This document shows, one piece after another, positions 1-8,070 of a stretch of DNA of 38,395 bases (positions are counted from its first letter, which is position 1; every line of letters starts with the position of its first letter). Source of the DNA: an uncultured Ruaniaceae bacterium (GTDB lineage Bacteria; Actinomycetota; Actinomycetes; Actinomycetales; Beutenbergiaceae). A program made the translations under genes and the position numbers. The notes beneath the pieces were generated by a model. The model had not been told where the DNA came from. It ran no database searches and saw only the letters and a list, made by a program, of their open reading frames with translations. The stretch spans positions 1-38,395 of the forward strand of contig CALKWS010000046.1 of NCBI GenBank assembly GCA_938004115.1, in the 5' to 3' direction.

Positions 1-69
1 ACGAACTGCCGCTAGCAATGACGAAGCCGCCCACCCCCCGAGGGGCGGACGGCTGTGCGTCGGCTGCAT

Positions 70-86
70 GGGCGGCTCAGCCGCCC
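70..86 (-). terminator. Hairpin downstream of rpmB
   Basis: A perfect 7-bp inverted repeat (GGGCGGC, loop TCA, GCCGCCC) lies about 30 bases past the rpmB stop on the minus strand. There is no U-rich tail, as is common for GC-rich actinobacteria. It probably ends the rpmB transcript. Bases 1-69 show no gene. Confidence 0.5.
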
Positions 87-114
87 CGGTGCAGCGCCGG
101 TTCGATGCGCGCGG

Positions 115-306
115 TCAGACGGCGCGGACCACCTTGCCGGCCTTGAGGCAGGAGGTGCACACGTTCAGACGCTTCGGAGTGCCGTTCTGCACGGTGCGCA
201 CCTTCTGGATGTTCGGGTTCCAGCGCCGCTTGGTGCGGCGGTGGGAGTGCGAAATGTTGTGACCGAAGCTCGGTGACTTGGCGCAGACGTCGCACGTGGC
301 AGCCAC
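115..306 (-). CDS. rpmB: 50S ribosomal protein L28
   Basis: This 63-residue protein is a component of the large ribosomal subunit. The sequence runs from AATCDVCAKSPSFGHNISHS through RRWNPNIQKV to the CTSCLKAGKVVRA end, a clear L28. It has two CxxC pairs (CDVC near residue 5 and CTSC near residue 50), so it is the zinc-binding (C+) form. The start is a GTG at 306-304, preceded by AAGGAG with 3-4 bases spacing; a longer open frame upstream has no L28 similarity. The gene is transcribed alone, divergently from recG. A promoter is visible at 414-443, leaving an untranslated leader of about 100 bases that holds a strong hairpin (368-392). Confidence 0.96.
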   Translation of the reverse strand: MAATCDVCAKSPSFGHNISHSHRRTKRRWNPNIQKVRTVQNGTPKRLNVCTSCLKAGKVVRAV

Positions 307-367
307 GGTTTCTCCTTGGTTGGTCGTGTGCTCGTCACCTGAGATCGGCGACGGAAGCCGGTATCTG

Positions 368-392
368 GTGCGGGCGTGGAATCCGCCCGCGC
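368..392 (-). promoter_or_regulatory. Hairpin in rpmB leader
   Basis: GCGGGCG (370-376) and CGCCCGC (384-390) form a perfect 7-bp stem with a 7-base loop. The stem can be extended by one wobble and one GC pair to 368-392. It lies in the presumed 5' leader of rpmB, between its promoter and start. It may be structural or regulatory, for example autogenous control; nothing in the sequence decides this. The remainder of the 307-716 gap holds no convincing gene. Confidence 0.4.
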
Positions 393-413
393 GCCCCTTC
401 GGGCAACCGGTAC

Positions 414-443
414 AGGATACTGCACCGCGGCGCGGGATCACAA
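414..443 (-). promoter_or_regulatory. Putative rpmB promoter
   Basis: Read on the minus strand this is TTGTGA, an 18-base spacer, then TATCCT. Both hexamers fit the vegetative actinobacterial sigma consensus, and the predicted start would lie about 100 bases upstream of the rpmB GTG. Confidence 0.55.
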
Positions 444-716
444 CGCTGCACACCGCAGGGCGCCGGGTGAGACTGGTCACTGCTCCTGAGGCCTGCACCC
501 TCGTTGTCAGGCTACCGGGCGTTGATGGGACCCGCTGTGGGCGGGCGCCGATACCATGAGCGCGCAGCGCCGGGGACGAATCGCCAGTCGGCCCCCCCGG
601 GGCGCCCCGCGCGAGCGCCGGCACCCCGGGCCCTACCCGCCGAGGGGCGGGCGCCCGGCCGGCAACTCCGTACACACCCCCTAGTAGGCCCAGACCGACG
701 CGAGGTACAGACCGCA

Positions 717-3032
717 GTGGCAGATCGACCGAGGGACATCCGGCCGGATCGCGCCCTGGAGAAGGTCGTGGGCCCTGCTGCCGGGCGGCTGGCGAGCCTG
801 GGTATCCACAGCCTGCGCGACCTGCTCTACCACTTCCCTCGCAAGGTCCAGGACATCTCCCACTACTCCGCCATCGCCGAGGTGGTGCCCGGACAGTACG
901 GCACGATCATGGCCGAGGTGGTCCAGGTCAACTCCCGGCCCACCCGGCAGAAGGGTCTGCACCTGACCACCGTCGTCCTCACCGACGGCCAGGGCGGCCG
1001 GGCCGAGGCGGTCTCCTTCGCCCGCGGCCGCAGGCTGGACTTCGCCCTGCGCAAGACCCTGCCGCCGGGCACCCGGGTGGAGGTCTCTGGCGACGTGCAG
1101 TGGCGCCGCGGCGTGATCCAGTTCCGCAACCCTTCCTATGAGGTCATCCCGCCGGAGGACGCGCTGGAGGAGGACCTACGGAACCTGCGCGCCGACATGG
1201 CCGCGTTCGAACGCGGCCTCACCAGCCGCCCGGCCCGGGAGGGTCATGAACTGCGACCGGTGTACCCGGCCAGTTCCGACGCGCCGCTGGACATGGTCCG
1301 CGAGGCGATCGCCCTCGCCCTGGCCAGCGTCGAGGACGCCGGCATCTTCGACCCGCTGCCGCAGCAGGTGCTCCGGGAACGGGAGCTGCCCGATCTGCAT
1401 GAGGCGCTGCGGGCCATCCACCGCCCCGAGTCCACGGAGGAGTACCAGCGGGCCCGGCGCCGGTTCAAGTTCGAAGAGGCGTTCTTGCTGCAGACCGCGA
1501 TGGCCCGCCGCCGCGCGGATATCGCCGCCCAGGCCGCGACCGCCCGGCCAGGGCGCAGTGGCGGTCTGGTGGACGCCTTCGACGCCGCTCTGCCCTTCAC
1601 GCTGACCGAGGGGCAACGTCAGGTGGCCGCCGACCTCAGCGCCGACCTGGCCGGGGACCACCCGATGCAACGGCTCCTGCAGGGCGAGGTCGGCTCCGGG
1701 AAGACGGTGGTCGCCCTGCGGGCCATGCTGCAGGTGGTGGACTCCGGCGGGCAGGCCGCCCTGCTCGCACCCACCGAGGTGCTCGCCTTCCAGCACGAGC
1801 GGTCCATCAGCGCGCTGCTGGGTCCGCTGGGCCGGGCCGGCATGCTCGACGGCGACGGGTCGGGAACCCGGGTGGTGCTGCTCACCGGGTCGGTCACCGG
1901 GACCAAGCGCCGCCAGGCGCTGGCGGAGATCGCCTCCGGCGCCGCCGGCATCGTGATCGGCACGCACGCGCTGCTGCAGGAGCAGGTGCAGTTCGCCGAC
2001 CTCGGGCTGACCGTGATCGATGAGCAGCACCGTTTCGGCGTCGAACAGCGCGAGGCCCTGCGGGCGAAGTCGGCGGTGCTGCCCCACCAGCTGTACATGA
2101 CCGCCACCCCGATCCCGCGGTCGGTGGCGATGACGTTCTTCGGTGACGTCGAGGTGTCCACGCTGCGGGAGATCCCCGCCGGCAGGCAGCCGGTCAGCAC
2201 CCACCTGGTGCCGGCCACGAACGAACGCTGGTTGCAGCGCGCCTGGGACCGCATCTTCGAGGAGGTCTCCCGCGGCAATCGCGCCTACGTGGTGGCCCCG
2301 CGGATCTCGGCCACGACCGGTGAGGACGACGCCGACCTCGTGGACGAACCCGCCACCGGCACCGCTACTGACCGGTCCGCGGGGTCCCGGCGCGCCGCCG
2401 ACCGTGCCGAGCCCGCCCCGATGGCGAACGTCACCGAGGTGGCCGAGATGCTCGCCCGGCACAGCACGCTGGGCGGCATCGACCAGGGCGTCCTCCACGG
2501 CCGGCTGCCGACGGAGGAGAAGGAGGCCGTGATGGCCGACTTCGCCGGCGGCCGCACACCCATCCTGATCACCACCACCGTGGTGGAGGTCGGCGTCGAC
2601 GTGCCGGAGGCCACGGTGATGGTGGTCCTGGACGCGGACCGGTTCGGGCTGTCCCAGCTGCACCAGTTGCGCGGCCGCGTCGGGCGGGGCACGCAGCCGG
2701 GGCTGTGCCTGCTGGTCAGCGCGGCCCAGCCCGGCAGCGACGCCCACGAACGGTTACGCATCCTGGAACGCACCAGCGACGGGTTCCTCCTGGCCGAGGA
2801 GGACCTGAAGACCCGCAAGGAGGGCGATGTGCTCGGCGCGGCACAGTCGGGCCGGGCGCGGTCGCTGAAGATCCTGCGGGTGGTGGCCGACCGGACGATC
2901 ATCGCCCAGGCCCGGGAGGATGCCCGGGCGCTGATCGACCGGGATCCCAACCTGGTGCATCATCCGGAACTGCTGACCGCGATCACGCAGATGGTCGACC
3001 CCGAACACGAGGAGTACCTGGACCGTGCCTGA
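717..3032 (+). CDS. recG: ATP-dependent DNA helicase RecG
   Basis: RecG remodels stalled replication forks and branches Holliday junctions. The protein begins with the typical wedge-domain opening (ALEKVVGPAAGRLASLGIHSLRDLLYHFPR). Motifs are Walker A GEVGSGKT near residue 323, motif II DEQHRFGVEQR near 435, TATPIPRS just after, and QLHQLRGRVGRG near 650. The GTG at 717 is chosen because family similarity starts there; the frame stays open back to 504, but that extension is a Pro/Arg-rich translation without similarity. About 771 residues, slightly longer than usual, partly because of an acidic/Thr-rich linker (about residues 533-568) between VVAPRIS and the next conserved block. The stop overlaps the following ABC gene by 8 bases. 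Confidence 0.93.
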   Translation: MADRPRDIRPDRALEKVVGPAAGRLASLGIHSLRDLLYHFPRKVQDISHYSAIAEVVPGQYGTIMAEVVQVNSRPTRQKGLHLTTVVLTDGQGGRAEAVSFARGRRLDFALRKTLPPGTRVEVSGDVQWRRGVIQFRNPSYEVIPPEDALEEDLRNLRADMAAFERGLTSRPAREGHELRPVYPASSDAPLDMVREAIALALASVEDAGIFDPLPQQVLRERELPDLHEALRAIHRPESTEEYQRARRRFKFEEAFLLQTAMARRRADIAAQAATARPGRSGGLVDAFDAALPFTLTEGQRQVAADLSADLAGDHPMQRLLQGEVGSGKTVVALRAMLQVVDSGGQAALLAPTEVLAFQHERSISALLGPLGRAGMLDGDGSGTRVVLLTGSVTGTKRRQALAEIASGAAGIVIGTHALLQEQVQFADLGLTVIDEQHRFGVEQREALRAKSAVLPHQLYMTATPIPRSVAMTFFGDVEVSTLREIPAGRQPVSTHLVPATNERWLQRAWDRIFEEVSRGNRAYVVAPRISATTGEDDADLVDEPATGTATDRSAGSRRAADRAEPAPMANVTEVAEMLARHSTLGGIDQGVLHGRLPTEEKEAVMADFAGGRTPILITTTVVEVGVDVPEATVMVVLDADRFGLSQLHQLRGRVGRGTQPGLCLLVSAAQPGSDAHERLRILERTSDGFLLAEEDLKTRKEGDVLGAAQSGRARSLKILRVVADRTIIAQAREDARALIDRDPNLVHHPELLTAITQMVDPEHEEYLDRA

Positions 3033-3720
3033 GACGCCGCTGGTGCGGACCGAGAACCTGACCGTGGGCTACGGCGCCGACCTGAGCAGCCGCGTGTGCC
3101 CCCCGATCACCGTGTCCGTCGCCCCGGGCGAGGCGCTCGCCGTGATCGGCGCCAACGGCACCGGGAAGTCCACCTTCCTCCGCGCCCTGGCGGGCCTGCT
3201 CCCACCACTGGCCGGCGCGGCGTTGACCTACGGGCGGCCGGTGGACGAGCGCGCCGCGTGGTACCGCGCCTACACCGCGGTGCTGCTGGACGAGGACTCC
3301 TACCTGCCCGCTCTGACCGTGCGGGAACACCTGCTGCTCACCGCGCGCGGGCACGGGGTGCAGGGAGTCTCCGGCCTGGTCACCGACCTGGTCGAGGAGT
3401 TCGGCCTCACCGACCGTCAGCACGCCATCCCCAGTGCCCTGTCATCAGGCCAGCGACGACGGTTGCTGCTGTGCTCGGTGTTCGTACGGCCACGCAAACT
3501 CCTCCTGCTCGACGAACCCGAACAGCGCCTGGACGCCGGCATGCGCGAACGCCTGGGGCAGCGGTTGGTCGCCGAGCGCCGTGCCGGGGGCGGGGTGGTC
3601 ATGGCCACCCACGATCCGGCCCTGGTGCGCGAGGCGGCGACCCGGGCGGTGCTGCTGACCGAGGAGCGGGTCACCGTGATGTCCGCCGAGGACGGCGCCG
3701 CGGCGATCGAGGCGCTATGA
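3025..3720 (+). CDS. ABC transporter ATP-binding protein
   Basis: A 231-residue nucleotide-binding subunit. Visible motifs are Walker A GANGTGKST (42-50), signature LSSGQRRR (139-146), Walker B LLLLDEPE (159-166) and the H-loop MATHD near residue 197. The usual Q-loop glutamine is not evident; the equivalent region reads LLDEDSYLPALTVREHL. It starts with a GTG that overlaps the recG stop by 8 bases and overlaps the next membrane-protein gene by ATGA, so the two form a transporter-like pair. The substrate is unknown. The position between recG and rsmD is what I recall for this pair in other actinobacteria, a recollection rather than a search result. Confidence 0.85.
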   Translation: MPETPLVRTENLTVGYGADLSSRVCPPITVSVAPGEALAVIGANGTGKSTFLRALAGLLPPLAGAALTYGRPVDERAAWYRAYTAVLLDEDSYLPALTVREHLLLTARGHGVQGVSGLVTDLVEEFGLTDRQHAIPSALSSGQRRRLLLCSVFVRPRKLLLLDEPEQRLDAGMRERLGQRLVAERRAGGGVVMATHDPALVREAATRAVLLTEERVTVMSAEDGAAAIEAL

Positions 3721-5303
3721 CCCTCGGCACCCCGTCCTGGCCCCCGCCACCGCAGGAGGCGCTCTCCGGTGCCCAGGTACGCCGCCTCACGCGGCGTGCC
3801 ACCGAGGCCCACGGCGGCGGGCACCTCAGTGCGCTGATCGGGGAGTTCTACTCCGTGGTGGTGGCCGGTGCGATCGCCTGGCTGGTGGTGATCGGGGCGG
3901 TGCAGGCGCTGGGCATCCAGACCGGCGGGGAGTGGAGTCAGAGCCGGGTGGACCCCGGGTGGCTGGGACTGGCGGTACTGGTGCTGGGTCTGGGCGTCAT
4001 CCTCAGTCTGTTCGCCCGCCTGGGGCCGATGTCGATCGGCGCCGGGCACGCTACCTGGTGGCTGCCGATGCCGGCGGACCGGGCGGGGTTGCTCCGCCCC
4101 CGGTTGGTTGTCATCACGGCCGTCGCGCTGCTGCTCGGCGCCGCCGTCGGGGGCGCCGCCGGGGCGGCTCTGGCAGGCGGTGCGGACCTGGGCAGCGCCC
4201 TGGGGCTGGCGATGCCCGCCGGCGCGTTGGGCAGCGCAGTGGCGGCATTGGCGTGCGTGACCGGGCAGATCCGGTTGGGTGCCGGCCGGCCCCGGCGGGT
4301 GCGCCCCCTGGTGGTGGCGGGGGACGGGCTGGTGGTGGCGGGCCCGGTCCTGGTGCTGCTCGCCGCCCTCACCGGCGCCGGGGAACTGGACCTGCTCGGC
4401 GCGCTGGGCCCGGCCACGGTGGTGCTGGCCGCGGTGACAGCGGGTCTGGTGCTGTGGTGCGCCCATGGTCTGGAACGTCTCTCCGGCCAGGAACTGCGCC
4501 AGCGCGGGGCGATCGGTGGCCATGCCGCCGGGTCGATCCAGTCGCTGGACACCCGCGAACTGGGGCGGGCGCTGTCGGTTCCCGGCCTGCCGCGCACCCG
4601 GCGCAGGTCAGCGGCCTTCCGGTGGGTCAAGGGCCCTGCGCTGGCGCTGGTTACCGGGGACGCCACGTTGATGCTGCGCAACCCCCGGCATCTGATCCAA
4701 CTGGGCATCGGCGCCGCTGTCGCGCTCGTGCCGCTGGTTGCCGGATGGCCACCGGGTCTGGCCGTCGTCGGCTACCTGATCGGGGGGTACCTGGCAGCAC
4801 TCGCCACCGGGGAGGGGGCGCGTCTGGCGGAGATGTCTCCGGTGCTGGACCGCAGTTTCCCGCTCGAGGCGGTCGTGGTGCGGCGCGTGCGGGCGTTGTG
4901 GCCGCTGGCGGTGCTCAGCCTGTGGGCGCTGGTGGTGGCCGCGGCGTGGGGCTGGGTGTACGGCGACCCGGGCGGCTGGTTGTTGATGGGCCTGGTGGCG
5001 GCACCCACGTTCGCCGCGGGGGTGCTGCGGGGGGCTTACCGCCAACCCCCGGACTGGTCCCGGCCGCTGCTGCCCGGCCCGTTCGGTCCGGTGCCCCCCG
5101 GGATCGTCACCGCTTTCTCGCGCGGACCGGATGTGGTGGTGATCTGCCTGATCCCGCTGCTGGTGGCGGTGCTGGCCACCGGGCCCACCGCCGTGATGGT
5201 GTTCGTACAGATCGGCGCATCCGCGGTCGCACTGGCGATCGGCTGCCACGTGCCCGCCGCGCCGCGCTCGCCGCACGGTCCACCTCGCACGGAAGGGAAC
5301 TGA
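3717..5303 (+). CDS. Large membrane protein, probable ABC permease partner
   Basis: A 528-residue hydrophobic protein starting at the ATG of the ATGA overlap with the ATPase gene. A short cytoplasmic N-terminus (about 45 residues) is followed by a long series of membrane segments, for example SVVVAGAIAWLVVIGAV, LGLAVLVLGLGVILSLF, LVVITAVALLLGAAV, PLAVLSLWALVVAAAWGW and VVVICLIPLLVAVLA. A cytoplasmic, Arg-rich linker lies in the middle (LSVPGLPRTRRRSAAFRW). It is most simply the membrane half of the upstream ABC system, and resembles the uncharacterised actinobacterial family I recall as DUF6297. No substrate or direction of transport can be inferred. Confidence 0.7.
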   Translation: MTLGTPSWPPPPQEALSGAQVRRLTRRATEAHGGGHLSALIGEFYSVVVAGAIAWLVVIGAVQALGIQTGGEWSQSRVDPGWLGLAVLVLGLGVILSLFARLGPMSIGAGHATWWLPMPADRAGLLRPRLVVITAVALLLGAAVGGAAGAALAGGADLGSALGLAMPAGALGSAVAALACVTGQIRLGAGRPRRVRPLVVAGDGLVVAGPVLVLLAALTGAGELDLLGALGPATVVLAAVTAGLVLWCAHGLERLSGQELRQRGAIGGHAAGSIQSLDTRELGRALSVPGLPRTRRRSAAFRWVKGPALALVTGDATLMLRNPRHLIQLGIGAAVALVPLVAGWPPGLAVVGYLIGGYLAALATGEGARLAEMSPVLDRSFPLEAVVVRRVRALWPLAVLSLWALVVAAAWGWVYGDPGGWLLMGLVAAPTFAAGVLRGAYRQPPDWSRPLLPGPFGPVPPGIVTAFSRGPDVVVICLIPLLVAVLATGPTAVMVFVQIGASAVALAIGCHVPAAPRSPHGPPRTEGN

Positions 5304-5305
5304 CG

Positions 5306-5863
5306 ATGTCGCGCATCATCGCCGGGGAGTTGGGCGGACGCCGCATCCAGGTGCCGCCCCGCGGAACCCGGCCCACCAGTGACCGGGCCCGCGAGGCGCT
5401 GTTCTCCGTCCTGGAGCACCGCGCACTGCTCACCGGGGCACGGGTGCTGGATCTGTACGCCGGTTCGGGTGCCCTGGGGTTGGAAGCACTCAGTCGCGGT
5501 GCCCGCCGTGTGGTGATGGTCGAGTCGGCGCGCACCGCCGCCGCGATCTGCCGGCGCAACGCGGCCGAACTGGGAGTGTCCGGCCGGGTGGAGGTGGTCA
5601 CCGCCACCGTGGAGCGGTACCTGGAGCGCACCGAGCCGGGGGAGAAGTTCGACCTGGCCCTGCTCGATCCGCCCTATGAGGTCACCGAGATCGGCCCGGT
5701 GCTGACCGCACTGGCACGGACATGGCTCGCACCCGGTGCGGTGGTGGTGGTCGAACGCGCCCTACGGGTCCCGGAACTGGTCTGGCCCTCGCCGTTGGAG
5801 GGCACCCACACCCGGACCTACGGCCAGTCGGCGTTCTGGTTCGCCGAACTCCCGGGGGACTGA
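5306..5863 (+). CDS. rsmD: 16S rRNA (guanine(966)-N(2))-methyltransferase RsmD
   Basis: This 185-residue enzyme methylates G966 of 16S rRNA using S-adenosylmethionine. The sequence shows the family opening MSRIIAGELGGRRI, the TSDRAREALF element, the SAM-binding loop DLYAGSGALGLEALSRGA (49-66) and the catalytic DPPY (121-124). The ATG at 5306 follows GGAAGG and lies 2 bases after the preceding stop. In many bacteria rsmD is followed directly by coaD; here the next 3.9 kb are accessory carbohydrate genes instead. Confidence 0.94.
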   Translation: MSRIIAGELGGRRIQVPPRGTRPTSDRAREALFSVLEHRALLTGARVLDLYAGSGALGLEALSRGARRVVMVESARTAAAICRRNAAELGVSGRVEVVTATVERYLERTEPGEKFDLALLDPPYEVTEIGPVLTALARTWLAPGAVVVVERALRVPELVWPSPLEGTHTRTYGQSAFWFAELPGD

Positions 5864-5900
5864 GCCGCTCGAGGGCGCGCGGCGTCGCACCGCCGCCGCA

Positions 5901-7034
5901 TCACGCCGTCGCCGGTTCGGCCCAGGGCGCTCCGAGTTCGCTGAACGTGCGGCCCTGGATGGCCACCTGCTCACACCAGTGCTCCACGTCGGCGACCACC
6001 GGGTGGCGGCCGTGCTCGTCGTCCAGCCAGGTGATGTACTGCGGGTCGATCGGCGTGGGCTCGGGTGCGGTGCGGACGGCCTCCAGCACGCGCATGAACG
6101 CCCCGGTATCGCGCACATCGGCCAGCAACGGTTCGCCGGTGCGGATGTGTTCGCGCAGGTTGCGCAGCAGGTCGGTGCGCCCGAAGGTCAGTTCCTCGGT
6201 GCCCTCCCCGGTATGCACGGTCAGCACGTCCTCGGTGTACTGGAACTCCATGTCCCCGGCGGTGCCGTAGACGATCACCCGCGGCGGGGGGTGCCCGGTG
6301 GCGGCCAGGGTGAGGCCGAAACTCAGCGTCAGCCCCCCGGTGCTGCACACCCGCACCGCAGAGGTGTCATCGGCTTCGATGTCATGGGCGCGGTACAGGT
6401 CGGTGACCACCTCGTCCACATGGTGGGTCCGCACCGCCCCGGCGATCCGCAACCCCGTGGCCACCGCATGCGCCAACGGGTTGGTGACCACGCCGTCCAC
6501 CACCTCGCGGCCCTCCAGGCGCCGCCGGCCGGCCCAGGGCGCCCGCGCGTAGTAGTCGGTGCTGCGCAACCAGGTGCCCACTGCGCCGATGCCGCGCAAC
6601 TCACCGATCTGGCCGGCGGTGATACGTCGGGCGATCTCCGGCAGCGCGTGCGATCCGAAGGACTGGAACCCCACCTGGCAGGCCTTGCCGGTCTCCTCTG
6701 CCACGGCCACCAGCGACTCGAACTCCGCCAGGGTGGCGGTGGTGGGCTTCTCCACCAGCACATGGGAGCCCGACCGCATCGCCTGCTCGGCCAGCGGGCC
6801 GTGGGTGTGGATCGGGGTGGCCAGCACCACGATGTCCGGGACGGTGGAGTGGTACATCTCCTCCAGGGTGGTGAACCTCCCGGCGGAGGGGGGCAGGTAG
6901 TCCAGACCGTCGAAGCCCTCGGTGTCCACCACCGCGGTCGTCTTCACCAGGCCCTCGTCGGTGAGTTCGGCGAGGTTGTCCAGGTGCTGACGGCCGTAAC
7001 CGCGTACGCCGACGACGGCGACAGAGAGCGTCAC
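5901..7034 (-). CDS. Gfo/Idh/MocA family oxidoreductase
   Basis: A 377-residue NAD(P)-dependent sugar dehydrogenase-like protein. The N-terminal Rossmann fold starts SVAVVGVRGYGRQHLDNL, with a glycine motif slightly different from classic GxGxxG. The EKP motif of the family (VLVEKPTTATLAEFESL) is at 95-97, giving the usual catalytic lysine. The C-terminal half is the substrate-binding alpha/beta domain. The GTG start is supported by AGGAGG six bases upstream. It is divergent from the ThuA-like gene, with a perfect palindrome between them (7179-7196). ThuA-like and Gfo/Idh genes often occur together in sugar catabolism; the actual substrate is unknown, though uxaA nearby makes a sugar acid or hexuronate derivative plausible. 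Confidence 0.85.
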   Translation of the reverse strand: MTLSVAVVGVRGYGRQHLDNLAELTDEGLVKTTAVVDTEGFDGLDYLPPSAGRFTTLEEMYHSTVPDIVVLATPIHTHGPLAEQAMRSGSHVLVEKPTTATLAEFESLVAVAEETGKACQVGFQSFGSHALPEIARRITAGQIGELRGIGAVGTWLRSTDYYARAPWAGRRRLEGREVVDGVVTNPLAHAVATGLRIAGAVRTHHVDEVVTDLYRAHDIEADDTSAVRVCSTGGLTLSFGLTLAATGHPPPRVIVYGTAGDMEFQYTEDVLTVHTGEGTEELTFGRTDLLRNLREHIRTGEPLLADVRDTGAFMRVLEAVRTAPEPTPIDPQYITWLDDEHGRHPVVADVEHWCEQVAIQGRTFSELGAPWAEPATA

Positions 7035-7178
7035 AGATCCTCCTGCAAGGTACTGATGTGGACCGCGGCCGACTCGGCTGCTTCGTTGGGGCGGGGTGGT
7101 CGATGCGAACCGCGACGAGGCCTCTGCGGTGTGTGCGCAGGTGCCGGGAACGCGCGGGCGCGGACCGGGCACCACCCT

Positions 7179-7196
7179 ACGGCAAGCGATTGCCGT
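7179..7196. promoter_or_regulatory. Candidate operator between Gfo/Idh and ThuA-like genes
   Basis: ACGGCAA, GCGA, TTGCCGT is a perfect 7-bp inverted repeat around a central CG (GGCAAGCGATTGCC core at 7181-7194). It fits the LacI/CcpA-type pattern AAnCGnTT. It lies between the two divergent genes, 63 bp upstream of the thuA-like start and about 145 bp from the oxidoreductase start, so it may control both. Confidence 0.5.
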
Positions 7197-7258
7197 GGGA
7201 TAGGGGGCGAGTTCGGGAGGTGTGGATCGGTGGTGCCGAGGCGTGGCACGATCGAAGG

Positions 7259-7930
7259 ATGTCCCAACCGCGTGCAGTCATCATCTCCGGCGCCGGGCGG
7301 TACAGCGACCCGTGGCACCCGTTCGAGGAAACCTCCGCCGCGCTCGCCGAGGAACTGGCGCACCTGGGCCTGGGTGCCTCGGTGTGTCCCACCGACGGGC
7401 AGGTCCCGGACCTGGCCGGGGCGGACCTGCTGGTGGTCAACGCCGGCGGGGGATCCACCACCGACGAGGATGACCGGCTCCCGGAGCCGGCAGCCTTGCG
7501 GGTTGCGGCCGAGGAGTTCACCGCCGGCGGCGGCCCGACGCTGGTGGTGCACACCGGTTCCAACACCTTCTACGAATCCACCCGGTGGGCCGAACTGATC
7601 GGTGGCCGTTGGGTGCCGGGCACCTCGATGCACCCGCCGCTGGGCCAGGCCACGGTGCCGGTGGTCGACCGCGAGCACCCGATCACGGCCGGGTTGCGGC
7701 AGTTGCGGGTGCGCGATGAGTTGTACTGCTACCTGGACATGGCCGGCACCGCCCGGCCGCTGGTGGGCCACGACTACGAGGACCGCCGGCACCCGCTGGT
7801 GTGGGTACACGAACACGACGGGGTCCGGGTGGTCTACGACGCGTTCGGCCACGACGGGCAGGCGTATGCCGGCGCGGACCGGCGGGAGTTGCTCCGTCGC
7901 GAGGTGCGCTGGCTGGTCGGGCGCGGCTGA
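7259..7930 (+). CDS. ThuA-like domain protein
   Basis: A 223-residue soluble protein of the ThuA (trehalose utilisation) class, which has a glutamine amidotransferase-like fold. Supporting stretches are the start RAVIISGAGRYSDPWHPFEETS, the ADLLVVNAGGG strand-turn, a central GPTLVVHTGSNTF, and the end GRVVYDAFGHDGQAYAGADRRELLRREVRWL, where ThuA proteins have a similar GHD turn. The ATG at 7259 follows GAAGG closely. The biochemical role of the family is poorly known; it often accompanies sugar dehydrogenases, as here. Confidence 0.75.
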   Translation: MSQPRAVIISGAGRYSDPWHPFEETSAALAEELAHLGLGASVCPTDGQVPDLAGADLLVVNAGGGSTTDEDDRLPEPAALRVAAEEFTAGGGPTLVVHTGSNTFYESTRWAELIGGRWVPGTSMHPPLGQATVPVVDREHPITAGLRQLRVRDELYCYLDMAGTARPLVGHDYEDRRHPLVWVHEHDGVRVVYDAFGHDGQAYAGADRRELLRREVRWLVGRG

Positions 7931-8002
7931 GGCGCACGCGGTCAGGACAGGCGCACGCCGGTGACCCGGCTGTGCCGACTGCGGTGGCCCGGCTGTGCCA
8001 AC

Positions 8003-8064
8003 CCGCAGTGCCCGGGTTGGGCGCACTCGCAGTGCCCGGGCTGGGCGCACTCGCAGCGCCCGGG
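8003..8064. repeat. 24-bp tandem repeat, about 2.6 copies
   Basis: The unit is close to YTGGGCGCACTCGCAGYGCCCGGG. Full copies are at 8017-8040 and 8041-8064 (two differences), with a partial copy (CCGCAGTGCCCGGG) at 8003-8016. More degenerate GTGCC/CCCGG repeats precede it from about 7965. The array fills the gap between the convergent ThuA-like and uxaA genes, and its GC-rich arms could fold, so it may also help termination. Confidence 0.75.
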
Positions 8065-8070
8065 CAGTGC

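Noticed and set aside
504..716. N-terminal extension of RecG by 71 residues
   Set aside because: The added translation is Pro/Arg/Ala-rich without RecG similarity, and GTG 717 fits the family start.
8003..8064. Possible CRISPR or integrase attachment array
   Set aside because: The units abut without spacers and no cas or integrase gene is present; it is a simple tandem repeat.
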